A stretch of 64,000 nucleotides of DNA, taken from the NCBI RefSeq assembly GCF_016107535.1, contig NZ_JABASQ010000010.1, forward strand, positions 1-64,000, given 5' to 3'. The notes under the pieces are model-generated. The model did no database searches, was not told the origin of the DNA, and was given only the letters and a program-made list of their open reading frames with translations. A program made the translations under genes and the position numbers. The stretch is from Psychrobacter cibarius (GTDB taxonomy: Bacteria; Pseudomonadota; Gammaproteobacteria; Pseudomonadales; Moraxellaceae). Below, in pieces: positions 37,207 through 50,122 of this stretch. Each line of letters begins with the position of its first letter. Position 1 is the first letter of the stretch.

Positions 37207-39102
37207 ATGCAATACCCAAAAAATTACGACGTGGTAGTGATCGGTGGCGGTCATGCTGGCACAGAAGCTGCTTTGGCAGCCGCACGTATGGGTGCGCAGA
37301 CCTTGCTATTGACACATAATATTGAGACGCTTGGGCAAATGAGCTGTAATCCAGCAATTGGTGGTATCGGTAAATCACATCTGGTGCGTGAGATTGATGC
37401 ACTTGGTGGGGCGATGGCGCTAGCGACGGACAAGGCAGGTATTCAGTTTCGCGTACTAAATAGCCGTAAAGGTGCGGCAGTTCGAGCTACGCGTGCGCAA
37501 GCAGATCGTATTTTATATAAAGCAGCCATTCGCCATACGCTTGAGAATCAGCCAAATCTTGATATATTTCAACAAGCGGCTGATGATATCTTAGTTGAAA
37601 ATGGTCGTGCGACGGCAGTGGTTACTGCAACGGGTATTATCTTTAATACGCAAACGGTGGTACTGACCTCAGGAACCTTCTTGGGCGGTGTGATTCATAT
37701 TGGTCTCGAGAGCTCAAAAGGTGGTCGCGCAGGCGATCAGCCATCTATCAAGCTTGCTGATCGTTTGCGTGAGCTTAAGCTGCCAGTCGGGCGTTTGAAA
37801 ACAGGTACGCCCGCGCGTATTGATGCGCGTAGCGTTGATTTTAGTGTGATGACCGTACAGCCGGGCGACACGCCGCTACCAGTGATGAGTTATATGGGTG
37901 ATGTGTCTATGCATCCAGAGCAGGTCAATTGCTACATCACGCACACCAATGCGCGCACCCATGACATCATCCGTGAGAATTTAGACCGTTCGCCGATGTT
38001 CTCTGGAAAAATCGAAGGCGTGGGTCCACGTTATTGTCCATCGATTGAAGATAAGATTCATCGTTTTGCGGATAAAGACAGTCATCAAATCTTTATCGAG
38101 CCAGAAGGTCTGACGACACATGAGCTATATCCAAATGGCATCTCAACGAGTTTGCCGTTTGATGTGCAGTTAGAGTTTATTCATAGTATGAAAGGCTTAG
38201 AAAACGCGCACATTACTCGTCCCGGTTATGCGATTGAGTATGATTATTTTGATCCGCAAAACCTAAAGCCAACGCTCGAAACTAAGTCCATCGATCGCTT
38301 ATATTTTGCTGGTCAGATCAATGGTACGACTGGCTACGAAGAAGCTGGCGTACAGGGTTTGCTAGCAGGTACTAATGCGGCATTGGTTACGACTAATAAT
38401 AGTGAGTTTGACGTGTGGACACCGCGGCGCGATGAAGCTTATCTTGGCGTGCTCGTTGATGATTTGATTACCCATGGTACGACTGAGCCATATCGTATGT
38501 TTACGAGCCGCGCAGAATATCGTCTATTATTACGTGAAGACAATGCCGATCAACGCCTAACTGAGACGGGTCGCAAGCTTGGTCTAGTAGATGATGTGCG
38601 CTGGCAGGCTTACCAACAAAAAATGGAAGCCATTGCCACAGAGACCTCACGTCTCAAAGATATGTGGGCAACCCCTGCCAATACGTTAGGCAAAAAAGTC
38701 ACAGAGCAAACGGGCGAGGTGCTGTCAAAAGAATCGACTGCTTTTGATTTGCTCAAGCGTCCGCAGATTCATTTTGCTGATATCGCTGTCATCACTGATT
38801 CGCAAGTCGATGCCCAAGTAGGCGAGCAGATAGAAATCTCTGTGAAGTACGCAGGCTATATTGATCGTCAGCAAGAAGACATTGATCAGATGAAGCGTCT
38901 AGAAAATACAGCGCTGCCACTGGACTTTGATTATAGTGTGGTATCAGGCTTATCAAATGAGATTGTACAGAAATTGACGCAAATACGTCCTGCGACGCTT
39001 GCTCAAGCAGGACGCGTGAGCGGTGTGACGCCTGCCGCCGTTCAATTGCTAGCCATGACAGTGAAGAAACATAAAAAAGCGAAGGCCGCGCTAGATTCGT
39101 AA
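37207..39102 (+). CDS. mnmG: tRNA uridine-5-carboxymethylaminomethyl modification enzyme MnmG (GidA)
   Basis: MnmG with MnmE adds the cmnm5 group to wobble U34 using FAD, NADH and methylene-THF. The FAD-binding motif is '[20 protein letters not shown]'. Family signatures include '[20 protein letters not shown]', with the catalytic Cys, '[18 protein letters not shown]', and '[20 protein letters not shown]'. The C-terminal MnmE/tRNA-binding domain is complete ('[19 protein letters not shown]'). The length is 631 compared with 629 in E. coli. It is isolated from mnmE and rsmG, its neighbours in some other bacteria, and followed by a strong terminator. Confidence 0.98.
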   Translation: MQYPKNYDVVVIGGGHAGTEAALAAARMGAQTLLLTHNIETLGQMSCNPAIGGIGKSHLVREIDALGGAMALATDKAGIQFRVLNSRKGAAVRATRAQADRILYKAAIRHTLENQPNLDIFQQAADDILVENGRATAVVTATGIIFNTQTVVLTSGTFLGGVIHIGLESSKGGRAGDQPSIKLADRLRELKLPVGRLKTGTPARIDARSVDFSVMTVQPGDTPLPVMSYMGDVSMHPEQVNCYITHTNARTHDIIRENLDRSPMFSGKIEGVGPRYCPSIEDKIHRFADKDSHQIFIEPEGLTTHELYPNGISTSLPFDVQLEFIHSMKGLENAHITRPGYAIEYDYFDPQNLKPTLETKSIDRLYFAGQINGTTGYEEAGVQGLLAGTNAALVTTNNSEFDVWTPRRDEAYLGVLVDDLITHGTTEPYRMFTSRAEYRLLLREDNADQRLTETGRKLGLVDDVRWQAYQQKMEAIATETSRLKDMWATPANTLGKKVTEQTGEVLSKESTAFDLLKRPQIHFADIAVITDSQVDAQVGEQIEISVKYAGYIDRQQEDIDQMKRLENTALPLDFDYSVVSGLSNEIVQKLTQIRPATLAQAGRVSGVTPAAVQLLAMTVKKHKKAKAALDS

Positions 39103-39121
39103 TAGTAGTATAACTAGTATA

Positions 39122-39159
39122 ACAAAAGCCCATAACGGTATATCGTTATGGGCTTTTGT
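39122..39159. terminator. Intrinsic terminator of mnmG
   Basis: A 16-bp perfect stem (ACAAAAGCCCATAACG and complement) with a 6-base loop starts 20 bases after the stop codon. Confidence 0.9.
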
Positions 39160-39318
39160 GTATTAATAATACAATTGCTGTTAAAAGAAAATAGAGCAGG
39201 TGCTTGTCTTACTTGCTATTTTGTCTCTATACTAGGCTAGAAAATTTAATGATTACTTGTTAATTTATCTCGCTGATGTCCATATCATGATGGGCTTGTC
39301 AACGAACTGAGCCTATTT

Positions 39319-40278
39319 ATGATTGATGCTATTGTCTTTGCTATTACCATTGTCTTGCCCAACCTTGCCTTAATGTGGTTGGGTTTTTTTATGCAGAGAC
39401 GCGGTGAGGCGAGCCAGACTTTTATTGACCAAGCATCGAGCTTTGTCTTTAATTACTGTTTACCCTGTTTGCTTTTTTTTAGCGTCGTTGATAGTGATGT
39501 CGATTACAGCAAACAAATCACGCTGATAGTGGCTGGTATTCTGGTGACATTCATGTTGTTTATAGGTGCAGAGATTTACGCCAAATATTTTGTGAGCAAA
39601 CCGGCTGATCAAGGGGTGTTTGTACAAGGGATATTTCGAAGTAATATGGCTATTATTGGACTGGCAACGGTTGCTAATGCCTACGGAGAACGTGGCTTAA
39701 GTATCGGCGCTGTCTATATGGGTGTGGTGACGATACTGTTTAATATCTTAGCGGTTATCACTCTCAGCCGTGTGTCCAAAAGTGTGGATGATACTTGGCT
39801 CAGTCGCAGTACCATGATTATCAAAAAACTATTTACCAACCCACTGATTATCGCATTGGTAGCAGCCTTTGCTTATAAGGCGTCACCGCTGCCGCCTATT
39901 ACAGGTGTGATTCATACGACTGGCGATTTACTGGCCGCTGTGGCATTGCCCTTAGCATTGATTTGCGCCGGTGCCAGTATTGATTTGAAGTCGATGTTGC
40001 ACCCTTCAGGGCTGTCCATGCAGGCGAGTATCGGACGTATTATTGTTGCGCCATTGATTGCCATCGCTATTGGATTGGGATTTGGTCTATCAGGTGTGCA
40101 TATGGGTGTGTTGTTTTTGATGGCAGCTTCACCAACAGCCGCCGCCAGCTATGTAATGGCAAAGGCCATGGGTGGCAATGATGTGTTAGCTGCTAATATT
40201 TTGGCTTTTACCACCGTCGTAGGTATGTTTGGAATGGCGATTGGTGCGGCAATATTACGCGGGTTAGGATTAATGTAG
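39319..40278 (+). CDS. AEC family (auxin efflux carrier-type) transporter
   Basis: A hydrophobic protein of 319 residues with about ten transmembrane helices in the AEC fold: 'IVLPNLALMWLGFFMQRRGE' at the start, the central 'GIFRSNMAIIGLATVANAYG' motif, and 'PLALICAGASIDLK' in the second half, which are family-typical. Bacterial members export or import small organic acids or amino acids; the substrate is not predictable. The ornithine-cyclodeaminase-family gene follows 60 bases downstream and may be co-transcribed, which hints at an amino-acid-related substrate. Confidence 0.88.
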   Translation: MIDAIVFAITIVLPNLALMWLGFFMQRRGEASQTFIDQASSFVFNYCLPCLLFFSVVDSDVDYSKQITLIVAGILVTFMLFIGAEIYAKYFVSKPADQGVFVQGIFRSNMAIIGLATVANAYGERGLSIGAVYMGVVTILFNILAVITLSRVSKSVDDTWLSRSTMIIKKLFTNPLIIALVAAFAYKASPLPPITGVIHTTGDLLAAVALPLALICAGASIDLKSMLHPSGLSMQASIGRIIVAPLIAIAIGLGFGLSGVHMGVLFLMAASPTAAASYVMAKAMGGNDVLAANILAFTTVVGMFGMAIGAAILRGLGLM

Positions 40279-40338
40279 TAGCCGTTTGGCGTGATAAAAC
40301 ATGTTCTAATAATAAATCTATAAATAGGAGTACTTAAA

Positions 40339-41370
40339 TTGCAATTACTAAACCAAGCAATCGTGACCGAACATCTCAATATGCAATCTGCCATTGGGGC
40401 GATAGAAGCATTGTTACATCAACAGGCAGCGCATCCCAATTGGATCAAAGCGCCTGAACGTTTGGTCATTGAAACTTTTAGTGAAGATGACACTCATCGC
40501 TCAGGTTCGCATTTATCCATGCCTGCGACGATTTATGATGGTAAGAACGAGTATACCGCCGTAAAATTGGTCACCATTTGTCCTGATAATCCGAGCCGAA
40601 ATTTACCAACCACAACGGCGATTATTACCGTGTCAAACAATGATACTGGTGAAATATTGGCAATTATGGATGGGATTTATATTACTCAAGTACGTACGGC
40701 GGCATTGTCAGGCATTGCGACCAAATATATGGCAAGCGCTGACTGTCAAAGTGTGGCGGTGGTCGGTTGTGGTGGCATGGCTTATGAGCAATTACATGCG
40801 GTAATAACAGTACGTCCTGAGATTAAAACAGTATATCTATGGAATAGAAGCAGGGAAGGCGCTGAGATTTTCAAAGTGAAATTTACTCGTGATTATCCAC
40901 AATGGGACGTTACCATAACGGTTTGCGAAAATATCAATGATGCTATCCGTGATGCAGATGTTATCAATGTCGCAACCCGCGCAACAGAAGGTTTGTTTGA
41001 TCTCAACCATATTAAATCTGATGCACACATCAACGCAGTCGGTGCTTATCAGCCTTCAATGAAAGAGATAAGCAATGATGTCATTGCAAATAGTCGCATG
41101 GTCGTTGTCGATGATTTGGTTGGCAGTCGTCATGAAGCGGGCGATTTAATCCAAGCTCACGATAGTGTCGATTGTGCATGGACATGGGACGACCTCAGTG
41201 GTGACTTACAAGCGCTAGTCACAGGGGCGCTACAAGAAAAAACCGCTAAGTCTAATAATGGTGTTACGTTATTTAAATCGGTTGGTGCAGCCAGTTTTGA
41301 TGCAGCAGTCGCTCTATATGTCGCACAACAAGCCGCACAAAAAAATCTTGGCTCGTCAGTTGAATGGTAA
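40339..41370 (+). CDS. Ornithine cyclodeaminase/mu-crystallin family protein, TTG start
   Basis: Members use NAD(P) to act on amino or imino acids (ornithine to proline, or ketimine reduction). The Rossmann motif is 'VAVVGCGGMAYEQLHAV'; family segments include 'ITQVRTAALSGIATKYMA', where the Arg/Thr contact substrate and nucleotide, 'NVATRATEGLFDLNHIK' and 'VVDDLVGSRHEAGDLI'. The length of 343 is normal. TTG at 40339 is chosen because GGAG lies 8 bases upstream and the N-terminus aligns; the first ATG (40381) has none. The neighbouring AEC transporter and the putA unit 12 kb away suggest amino-acid use, but the substrate is open. Confidence 0.87.
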   Translation: MQLLNQAIVTEHLNMQSAIGAIEALLHQQAAHPNWIKAPERLVIETFSEDDTHRSGSHLSMPATIYDGKNEYTAVKLVTICPDNPSRNLPTTTAIITVSNNDTGEILAIMDGIYITQVRTAALSGIATKYMASADCQSVAVVGCGGMAYEQLHAVITVRPEIKTVYLWNRSREGAEIFKVKFTRDYPQWDVTITVCENINDAIRDADVINVATRATEGLFDLNHIKSDAHINAVGAYQPSMKEISNDVIANSRMVVVDDLVGSRHEAGDLIQAHDSVDCAWTWDDLSGDLQALVTGALQEKTAKSNNGVTLFKSVGAASFDAAVALYVAQQAAQKNLGSSVEW

Positions 41371-41427
41371 TGCCATCTAAGTGAAAGTACGTAAAGATTG
41401 CTGTATTTTTCTTATGTAGCAAGCCAA

Positions 41428-41465
41428 AAAAAGCCCTCTTTCTAAATAAGAAAAGAGGGCTTTTT
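41428..41465. terminator. Bidirectional intrinsic terminator
   Basis: AAAAAGCCCTCTTT and AAAGAGGGCTTTTT form a 14-bp stem between the convergent cyclodeaminase-family gene and the small membrane protein. Confidence 0.9.
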
Positions 41466-41519
41466 ACATTGCTTTAAACGTTAAATTAATACGTCCCTAG
41501 CATATTTTCAGAGCGGTTA

Positions 41520-41699
41520 TTAATTTGAATTGTTTTTATTACGTTGGTCTTCGCGCCGCTGCTTACGTTTTGGGCTGGTGCGATAGGTCAAATAACCACC
41601 GACAGCCATCACCGCCAGAAAGGCAACAATGTACATAAATATTGATGAGCCAATAAGTAGTGAGGCACCGATAATAGGAGTTGCATCCATGTCAAACAT
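41520..41699 (-). CDS. Small membrane protein, hypothetical
   Basis: The product (about 59 residues from the ATG at 41699, or 56 from 41690) has one transmembrane region ('GSSIFMYIVAFLAVMAVGGY') followed by a strongly basic tail ('RTSPKRKQRREDQRNKNN'), so the tail should face the cytoplasm. The frame is open to a TTG at 41717. No family recognised. It is followed upstream (minus strand) by the LLM monooxygenase gene 20-40 bases away in the reverse order of transcription, so it would be the second gene of that transcript, ending at the shared terminator. Confidence 0.6.
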   Translation of the reverse strand: MFDMDATPIIGASLLIGSSIFMYIVAFLAVMAVGGYLTYRTSPKRKQRREDQRNKNNSN

Positions 41700-41738
41700 C
41701 CAGCTAAGGTTTATCAATAATTATGCAAGTGTCTGATT

Positions 41739-42740
41739 TCATTGTAAAGTAAATAAATTTAACTCAGGTGTAAGTTCCAGTGAACGCATGCGCGCTGCCT
41801 GATCGTAAACGTTAGCCGTCACAATTAGTTCGTCTGGCTGATACTGGGCAAGGAATGCTGCCAGTCTCGGCTTGACAGTTTCCACAGAACCGATGAATGA
41901 CACTGACAATGCGCTATCCACCATCATTTTTTCAGCAGGGCTCCAGATACTATCCATATCGTGAGTAGGTTTCGGCATTTGACCTGTTTCACCACGGCGC
42001 AAGCGTACGAAACTTTGCTGCGCAGAGGTAAAATGATACTGTGCAGTAGCATCGTCATCGGCGAGTAATAAATTGGCGGCCAGCATGACATAAGGCTTGT
42101 CCAAATAGGCTGATGGTCTGAACTGTTCACGATAAGCTGTAATCGCTTGCCCAAGCATTTGCGGTGCAAAGTGTGAGGCAAACACATAAGGAAGTCCCAA
42201 ATGCGCCGCTAACGTAGCCCCAAAAAGAGAAGAGCCTAATATCCAGATAGGAACGTTTGACTTTGCCCCAGGAAATGCCTGTACTGGGCTATTATCTGTA
42301 CCGTTCCCTAAAAAGTACATCAATTCTTGGACGTCTTGCGGAAAGCGATCAGCATCTTGCATCTGACGGCGTAGTGCCTGAAAGGTTGCGCCATCAGTAC
42401 CCGGCGCCCGACCCAGCCCTAAATCTACGCGATCACCATATAATGCCTGCAAAGTGCCGAATTGCTCAGCGATGACGAGAGGTGCATGGTTCGGAAGCAT
42501 CACACCACCAGCACCAATACGTATATGCTTGGTTTGGCTGCCGATATGCGCTAGTAGTACTGACGTCGCTGCACTGGCGATGCCCGGCATATTGTGATGC
42601 TCTGCCATCCAATAACGGTTTAAGCCGACTTTTTCTGCTTGCTGTGCTGTCTCAACCGTTTGGGCAATGCCTTCAGCGATGGTTTTACCTTCAGGCACGG
42701 GTGCTAGGTCTAAAAAGGATAAGGGAATAGCGTTACTCAT
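41739..42740 (-). CDS. LLM-class flavin-dependent oxidoreductase (YhbW-like)
   Basis: A luciferase-like monooxygenase using reduced FMN. The family signatures 'LSFLDLAPVPEGKT', 'AEKVGLNRYWMAEHHNMPGI', 'HIRIGAGGVMLPNHAPLVIA' and 'GLGRAPGTDGATFQALRR' match the E. coli YhbW group. The length of 333 is normal and AGGTGA is a good SD. The substrate is unknown. cysB lies 350 bases upstream on the same strand, which makes sulfur-source metabolism conceivable, but the protein does not resemble SsuD closely enough to call it an alkanesulfonate monooxygenase. Confidence 0.9.
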   Translation of the reverse strand: MSNAIPLSFLDLAPVPEGKTIAEGIAQTVETAQQAEKVGLNRYWMAEHHNMPGIASAATSVLLAHIGSQTKHIRIGAGGVMLPNHAPLVIAEQFGTLQALYGDRVDLGLGRAPGTDGATFQALRRQMQDADRFPQDVQELMYFLGNGTDNSPVQAFPGAKSNVPIWILGSSLFGATLAAHLGLPYVFASHFAPQMLGQAITAYREQFRPSAYLDKPYVMLAANLLLADDDATAQYHFTSAQQSFVRLRRGETGQMPKPTHDMDSIWSPAEKMMVDSALSVSFIGSVETVKPRLAAFLAQYQPDELIVTANVYDQAARMRSLELTPELNLFTLQ

Positions 42741-43094
42741 AAATCACCTGTTTTTATGATGCCGCCTTTCAACGACATGGTTATATGGTTATATTGGTAT
42801 TTGATTCTAGTTATAAAAGAGACTAGCGACAGCAATGATAAAACAGCACCTCAAGAATCTAGTGCTAATTCAATATTGCTGTAACTAGTCGTTCAATAGT
42901 TCATATAATGGGGCGGTTCTAGTGAATATAAAGGTTATAAGTTAAGACGATAACAAATCTTAATAATGGGGTAGCGTTATAAGAATCACATGCGCGGCAG
43001 TCGATTTTGAGTAGAAATGAGAAGAGAAAATGGTATCATTATCTGTTGATAACGATGCCATTGACGTTTAGTGAAAATATGAATGAATGGTTCT
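42741..43094. other. Intergenic region between the LLM monooxygenase and cysB
   Basis: These 354 bases are AT-rich with no supported ORF and no clear terminator after cysB. The promoter of the monooxygenase gene should be here. Confidence 0.5.
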
Positions 43095-44024
43095 TTACTG
43101 GCTAAATTGTTTTTGACACAGTTCCATAAATGCTCGACCATACTGACGAATTTCTGCATCATCACGTACCGCCATCCAACTGGTAAAGCGCCCAAAGTGA
43201 TCCACAGGTATCGCAGTTAAATTTTGATAGTGACTCGGTTCAAATGCCATCTCTGCGATAATGCCGATACCCAAGCCCAGACCTACGTAAGTACTGATTA
43301 CATCAGCATCGAGTGCTGCTAGCACGATATCTGGTTCCAATCCTGCTTCTTCAAAAGTTTTGTCAATCGCACCGCGCCCCGTAAAGCCACCGTGATAGGT
43401 CACAATCGGATAGCTGGCGAGGGTCGGCAAATCCACAGACTCGTGATTGGCCAGTTCGTGATCGCTTGGCACAATGACGCGATGCGTCCAGTCATAATAG
43501 CGATAGCAGCGTAAATAATTGTTATGAAGTAAAGACTCGGTTGCAATACCAATGTCTGCCTGTCCGCGAATGACCATCTGTGCGATGGTCTCTGGATCCG
43601 CTTGTTGTAATATTAGGTTGACTTTGGGGAAACGCTCTTTAAACTCTTTGACGACTTGCGGCAATACATATCGCGCTTGCGTGTGAGTGGTGGCAATCGT
43701 CAGCGTGCCAATATTCGGATTATTAAAATCGAGACTTAGGTTTTCAATCGTACGAATTTCGGCGAAGATAGATTCGATATGCGGCATTAGTGCTGTGCCC
43801 ATGGTCGTAAGACCCGTTAGGCGTTTGCCTTGACGGACGAATACTTCCGTTTTGAGCTGATTTTCAAGTGCCGCAATATGTTTTGATAGGCTAGATTGGC
43901 TGGTGTGCAGTACGGTCGCCGCCTGACTTAAGTTATAGCCATTAATCACCGTATGCCATACTGTCTCCAACTGCTTGAGCTGAATCTGTAAATGCCGCTG
44001 ATTGACCACTACGTCGATTGCCAT
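43095..44024 (-). CDS. cysB: CysB-type LysR-family transcriptional regulator
   Basis: CysB activates cysteine/sulfate-assimilation genes in response to N-acetylserine. The N-terminal winged helix-turn-helix is 'YNLSQAATVLHTSQSSLSKH', with Cys/Gln-type recognition 'TSQSSLSKHI' typical of CysB rather than general LysR. The effector domain carries CysB-specific segments: 'TIATTHTQARYVLPQVVKEF', 'GQADIGIATE' and 'PIVTYHGGFTGR'. The length is 309 compared with 324 in E. coli; the N-terminus has about 10 extra residues and the C-terminus is shorter. AGGAT precedes the ATG. Confidence 0.9.
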   Translation of the reverse strand: MAIDVVVNQRHLQIQLKQLETVWHTVINGYNLSQAATVLHTSQSSLSKHIAALENQLKTEVFVRQGKRLTGLTTMGTALMPHIESIFAEIRTIENLSLDFNNPNIGTLTIATTHTQARYVLPQVVKEFKERFPKVNLILQQADPETIAQMVIRGQADIGIATESLLHNNYLRCYRYYDWTHRVIVPSDHELANHESVDLPTLASYPIVTYHGGFTGRGAIDKTFEEAGLEPDIVLAALDADVISTYVGLGLGIGIIAEMAFEPSHYQNLTAIPVDHFGRFTSWMAVRDDAEIRQYGRAFMELCQKQFSQ

Positions 44025-44211
44025 AACTAAATCCTATTGTATAAATATACAAACCCTGTCTGTATACAAAAGTGAAAATGTACAAATATGCAGTAAGAAG
44101 GTAGTGTAAAACAAAGTGTTTATTCTTGTATATACTTAATGGTTATCTATTTATATTTATTTGGAATATAGGATAAGTCGTTTGTCCGTTGCTAGAAGTA
44201 AACCATTACAA

Positions 44212-44244
44212 TAAAAAAGCCCTCGATTAAAGAGGGCTTTTTTA
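44212..44244 (-). terminator. Intrinsic terminator of katG
   Basis: AAAAAAGCCCTC and GAGGGCTTTTTT form a 12-bp perfect stem with a 7-base loop, 30 bases after the katG stop codon. The stem is almost identical to that at 41428. Confidence 0.9.
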
Positions 44245-44273
44245 AGATAAAGGCGTATCTATTTCAGTGGGTT

Positions 44274-47196
<2,923 letters not shown>

Positions 47197-49179
47197 ATGT
47201 CTGCTGTCAAATCTGTGCCACCCAATCAACCAGCTGTCAAAAAATCATGGGGAGAGGCTGCAAAGGCTTATTTAGACCCTCGTGTCATTATCATGTTGTT
47301 TTTGGGCTTTTCAGCGGGTATTCCTATACTGCTTATTTTTTCAAGTTTATCACTTTGGCTTAGAGAGGCAGGCATTGATCGTAGTGTTGTGACCATGTTT
47401 AGTTGGGCGGCACTGGGTTATTCGTTTAAGTTTATTTGGGCGCCATTAATAGATGCGCTTCCTGTGCCATTTTTGACCAAATGGTTGGGTCGTCGTCGCA
47501 GTTGGATGGTGGTATCACAGATGCTTATCATATTGGCTATCTTTTTGATGGCAAATGTTAATCCAGTTAGTGAAGACGTTTTAGTCTACATGGCAGGCGC
47601 TGCGGTTTTGCTTGGCTTTTCTTCTGCCACCCAAGATATCGTGATTGATGCTTACCGCATCGAGCTTGCGCCGCCATCGATGCAATCTATTCTATCCTCT
47701 ATTTATGTGTCGGGTTATCGTATCGGCATGATCGTTGCGGGGGCAGGCGCGTTATATTTGGCAGATTTTTTTGGCTCGAATGAGACTTTTTATAGTTATG
47801 AGGCATGGCGAAATACTTACTACATTATGGCAGGTGTCATGACCTTAGGAGTATTAACCACGTTTGCCAGCTATGAGCCAACGGCTGAAACGTTGCAAAG
47901 TAAAAAGCAAAAGGGCAATTTAAAAGTATTTCTTATTTATTCTGCTTTACTACTTATCCCAGGTCTGATTTTTGGCATTATTTATCTGATCAATATTTTG
48001 ATTAATACAGTGTTCGATAGCACATTGGCGATGATACCGTTAATGGTCATGCCAGCGATTAAGTTTTACTTTTTGGCGCTGGTCGCTTGTGCTCCTTTAC
48101 TGCTGTTGTACTTCATTATCAATCAACCAAAAATTATCAATAAAGCGCCATTGGTTGCGGAAACTCGCGAAGACTACGTGAGATTAGTAGCATTGTTTGT
48201 GTTTTCAGTGATCGCATTTATCGCTGCTTATATATTGATGGGACCAGTACTGCCAGAGTTTGAAGGCGCGTTTTCTAGCTTCTTTGTAGAAACATTACAT
48301 CTGCTGATAAGCTTGGGTGTGGCGATGGCTGCAGGTTATGCACTCGTACAAGTAGGTTTGGTCAAAAAAGAAGTGGCAATGTCCACTTGGGTTGAGCCAA
48401 TTTTAGATTTCTTTAGACGCTATGGTAAAAAGGCATTTTTATTACTGGCACTCATTGGCCTGTATCGTATTTCAGACATTGTGGCAGGCGTGATCTCCAA
48501 CGTCTTTTATCAGGATATGGGCTTTAGTAAAACAGATATCGCCAATGCAGTGAAACTCGTCGGCGTGATTATGGCGATTGCGGGTGGGTTTTTAGGTGGG
48601 CTATTGGCACAGCGTTTCCGTATGATGCATGCCATGATGATCGGCGCAATTCTTGCGTGTGCTACTAACTTGCTATTTGTGCTACTAACTTACAACCCAG
48701 GCAGTTTGCCGTTTATGTATGTTGCGGTCATATTTGATAACTTAGCAGCAGGGCTGGCCAGTGCGGTATTTATTGCTTTTTTATCAGCGTTGACCTCCAT
48801 TCGTTTTACGGCAGTACAGTACGCTATTTTCTCATCACTCATGACGTTGATTCCTAAAGTAATGGGCGGATATTCAGGCGCTATCGTCGATAATATGGGC
48901 TATCCATTTTTCTTCATTTTTACCTTTGCGATTGGTATTCCGATTCTAGCGCTGATTTACTATGTCGATAAGCATATCGTCATTGGTGACAACGACGACA
49001 TTTATGGTGATGATGACAACAGTGATGGAAACAGTAGTAATGGTATGGGGGATAAGTTATCCAAGTCTAATCCAAACTTAAGTGATACCAAAGAGCGGCC
49101 ACGTGTTTCAGAGCGGTGGTTGTATCTGGTTTTTATCTTATTATTCGCTATGTACGTTATTTTTAAGAACTATATATGA
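47197..49179 (+). CDS. ampG: AmpG-family muropeptide permease (MFS)
   Basis: AmpG imports GlcNAc-anhydroMurNAc peptides for cell-wall recycling and AmpC induction. The N-terminal half has AmpG signatures 'LFLGFSAGIPILLIFSSLSL', 'SYSFKFIWAPLIDALPVPFL'-type loop and 'LGRRRSWMVVSQ'; 'SSATQDIVIDAYRIEL' is a further diagnostic motif. At 660 residues it is longer than E. coli AmpG (491): an insert with extra transmembrane helices lies between about residues 225 and 400, and an Asp/Asn/Ser-rich loop precedes a last helix near residue 640. Long AmpG forms occur in Pseudomonas and Acinetobacter. The stop codon overlaps the start of prmC (ATGA). Confidence 0.93.
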   Translation: MSAVKSVPPNQPAVKKSWGEAAKAYLDPRVIIMLFLGFSAGIPILLIFSSLSLWLREAGIDRSVVTMFSWAALGYSFKFIWAPLIDALPVPFLTKWLGRRRSWMVVSQMLIILAIFLMANVNPVSEDVLVYMAGAAVLLGFSSATQDIVIDAYRIELAPPSMQSILSSIYVSGYRIGMIVAGAGALYLADFFGSNETFYSYEAWRNTYYIMAGVMTLGVLTTFASYEPTAETLQSKKQKGNLKVFLIYSALLLIPGLIFGIIYLINILINTVFDSTLAMIPLMVMPAIKFYFLALVACAPLLLLYFIINQPKIINKAPLVAETREDYVRLVALFVFSVIAFIAAYILMGPVLPEFEGAFSSFFVETLHLLISLGVAMAAGYALVQVGLVKKEVAMSTWVEPILDFFRRYGKKAFLLLALIGLYRISDIVAGVISNVFYQDMGFSKTDIANAVKLVGVIMAIAGGFLGGLLAQRFRMMHAMMIGAILACATNLLFVLLTYNPGSLPFMYVAVIFDNLAAGLASAVFIAFLSALTSIRFTAVQYAIFSSLMTLIPKVMGGYSGAIVDNMGYPFFFIFTFAIGIPILALIYYVDKHIVIGDNDDIYGDDDNSDGNSSNGMGDKLSKSNPNLSDTKERPRVSERWLYLVFILLFAMYVIFKNYI

Positions 49180-50087
49180 CCGCATCAAATATTCGTCAGA
49201 TAAAGCAGCACATCCAGCAATGGATGAATGAGGCTGAGAACAGCAAGCTACCGTCATTTTGGCTAACGGACTGGCTGTTGTATGTCGTTGATAAGCCTGC
49301 GATAGCGTTGATGACAGATGAAGGTTATCAGCTAACAGACAGCGAATTTGAGCAATTCAATGCAGGTGTAACGAAGATGCAGCAAGGAATGCCACTTGCG
49401 TATTTGACGGGTCAGCAAGAGTTCTGGTCGCTGATATTTACTGTCAATGAGCACACTTTAATTCCGCGACCTGATACTGAGATACTGATTGAGCAAGTAT
49501 TAACTTGGATAAAATCTCAGCCAAACAGTGTCAGCAGCCCAAAACGGTTACTGGATTTAGGGACAGGTTCAGGCTGTATTGCGATTAGTCTCGCTCACGA
49601 GTTAAATACGCAGCGTTCAGACAGTGAGGCAGAAAGCTGGCAAGTCGTTGCGGTGGATATGTCGCCAGCAGCGCTCAAGGTTGCTCAGCACAATGCAGCT
49701 ATCAATGATGTTGCTGATATTGAGTTTATACAAAGCAGTTGGTATGACGAGCTGCCCAGTCATGACGAGCTATTATTTGATGTGATTGTATCCAACCCTC
49801 CTTATATCGATGAGGAAGATGAGCATTTAGCACGCCTTGTAGCCGAACCTATTAGTGCCTTAAGTGCCCCCAATCATGGGCTTGCCGATATAGAGCATAT
49901 CGTAGGACAGGCACCGAAATACTTGCGTGTCGGTGGGCTACTGGCTATCGAACATGGTTTTGACCAAGGTGATGCCGTTCGCAAGTTGTTTGTAGATAGT
50001 GACTTTGAATCTGTGCGTACCGTACAAGATTATGGTGGTAATGATCGTGTTACGCTAGGTCAAATTAAGTCATCAGATTTTTGTTAG
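49176..50087 (+). CDS. prmC: Peptide chain release factor N5-glutamine methyltransferase PrmC (HemK)
   Basis: PrmC methylates the GGQ glutamine of RF1 and RF2 using SAM. The family signature 'LIPRPDTEILIEQVLTWI' precedes the SAM motif 'RLLDLGTGSGCIAISLAHEL', and the catalytic 'NPPY' is in 'IVSNPPYIDEEDEHLA'. The N-terminal helical domain is shorter/divergent but present ('GMPLAYLTGQQEFWSL'). The ATG overlaps the ampG stop codon, so translation is likely coupled. In many relatives prmC follows prfA; here it follows ampG. Confidence 0.96.
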   Translation: MTASNIRQIKQHIQQWMNEAENSKLPSFWLTDWLLYVVDKPAIALMTDEGYQLTDSEFEQFNAGVTKMQQGMPLAYLTGQQEFWSLIFTVNEHTLIPRPDTEILIEQVLTWIKSQPNSVSSPKRLLDLGTGSGCIAISLAHELNTQRSDSEAESWQVVAVDMSPAALKVAQHNAAINDVADIEFIQSSWYDELPSHDELLFDVIVSNPPYIDEEDEHLARLVAEPISALSAPNHGLADIEHIVGQAPKYLRVGGLLAIEHGFDQGDAVRKLFVDSDFESVRTVQDYGGNDRVTLGQIKSSDFC

Positions 50088-50122
50088 TAGACTTCTTTAA
50101 TAATAGGTTATTGGTAATAAAT

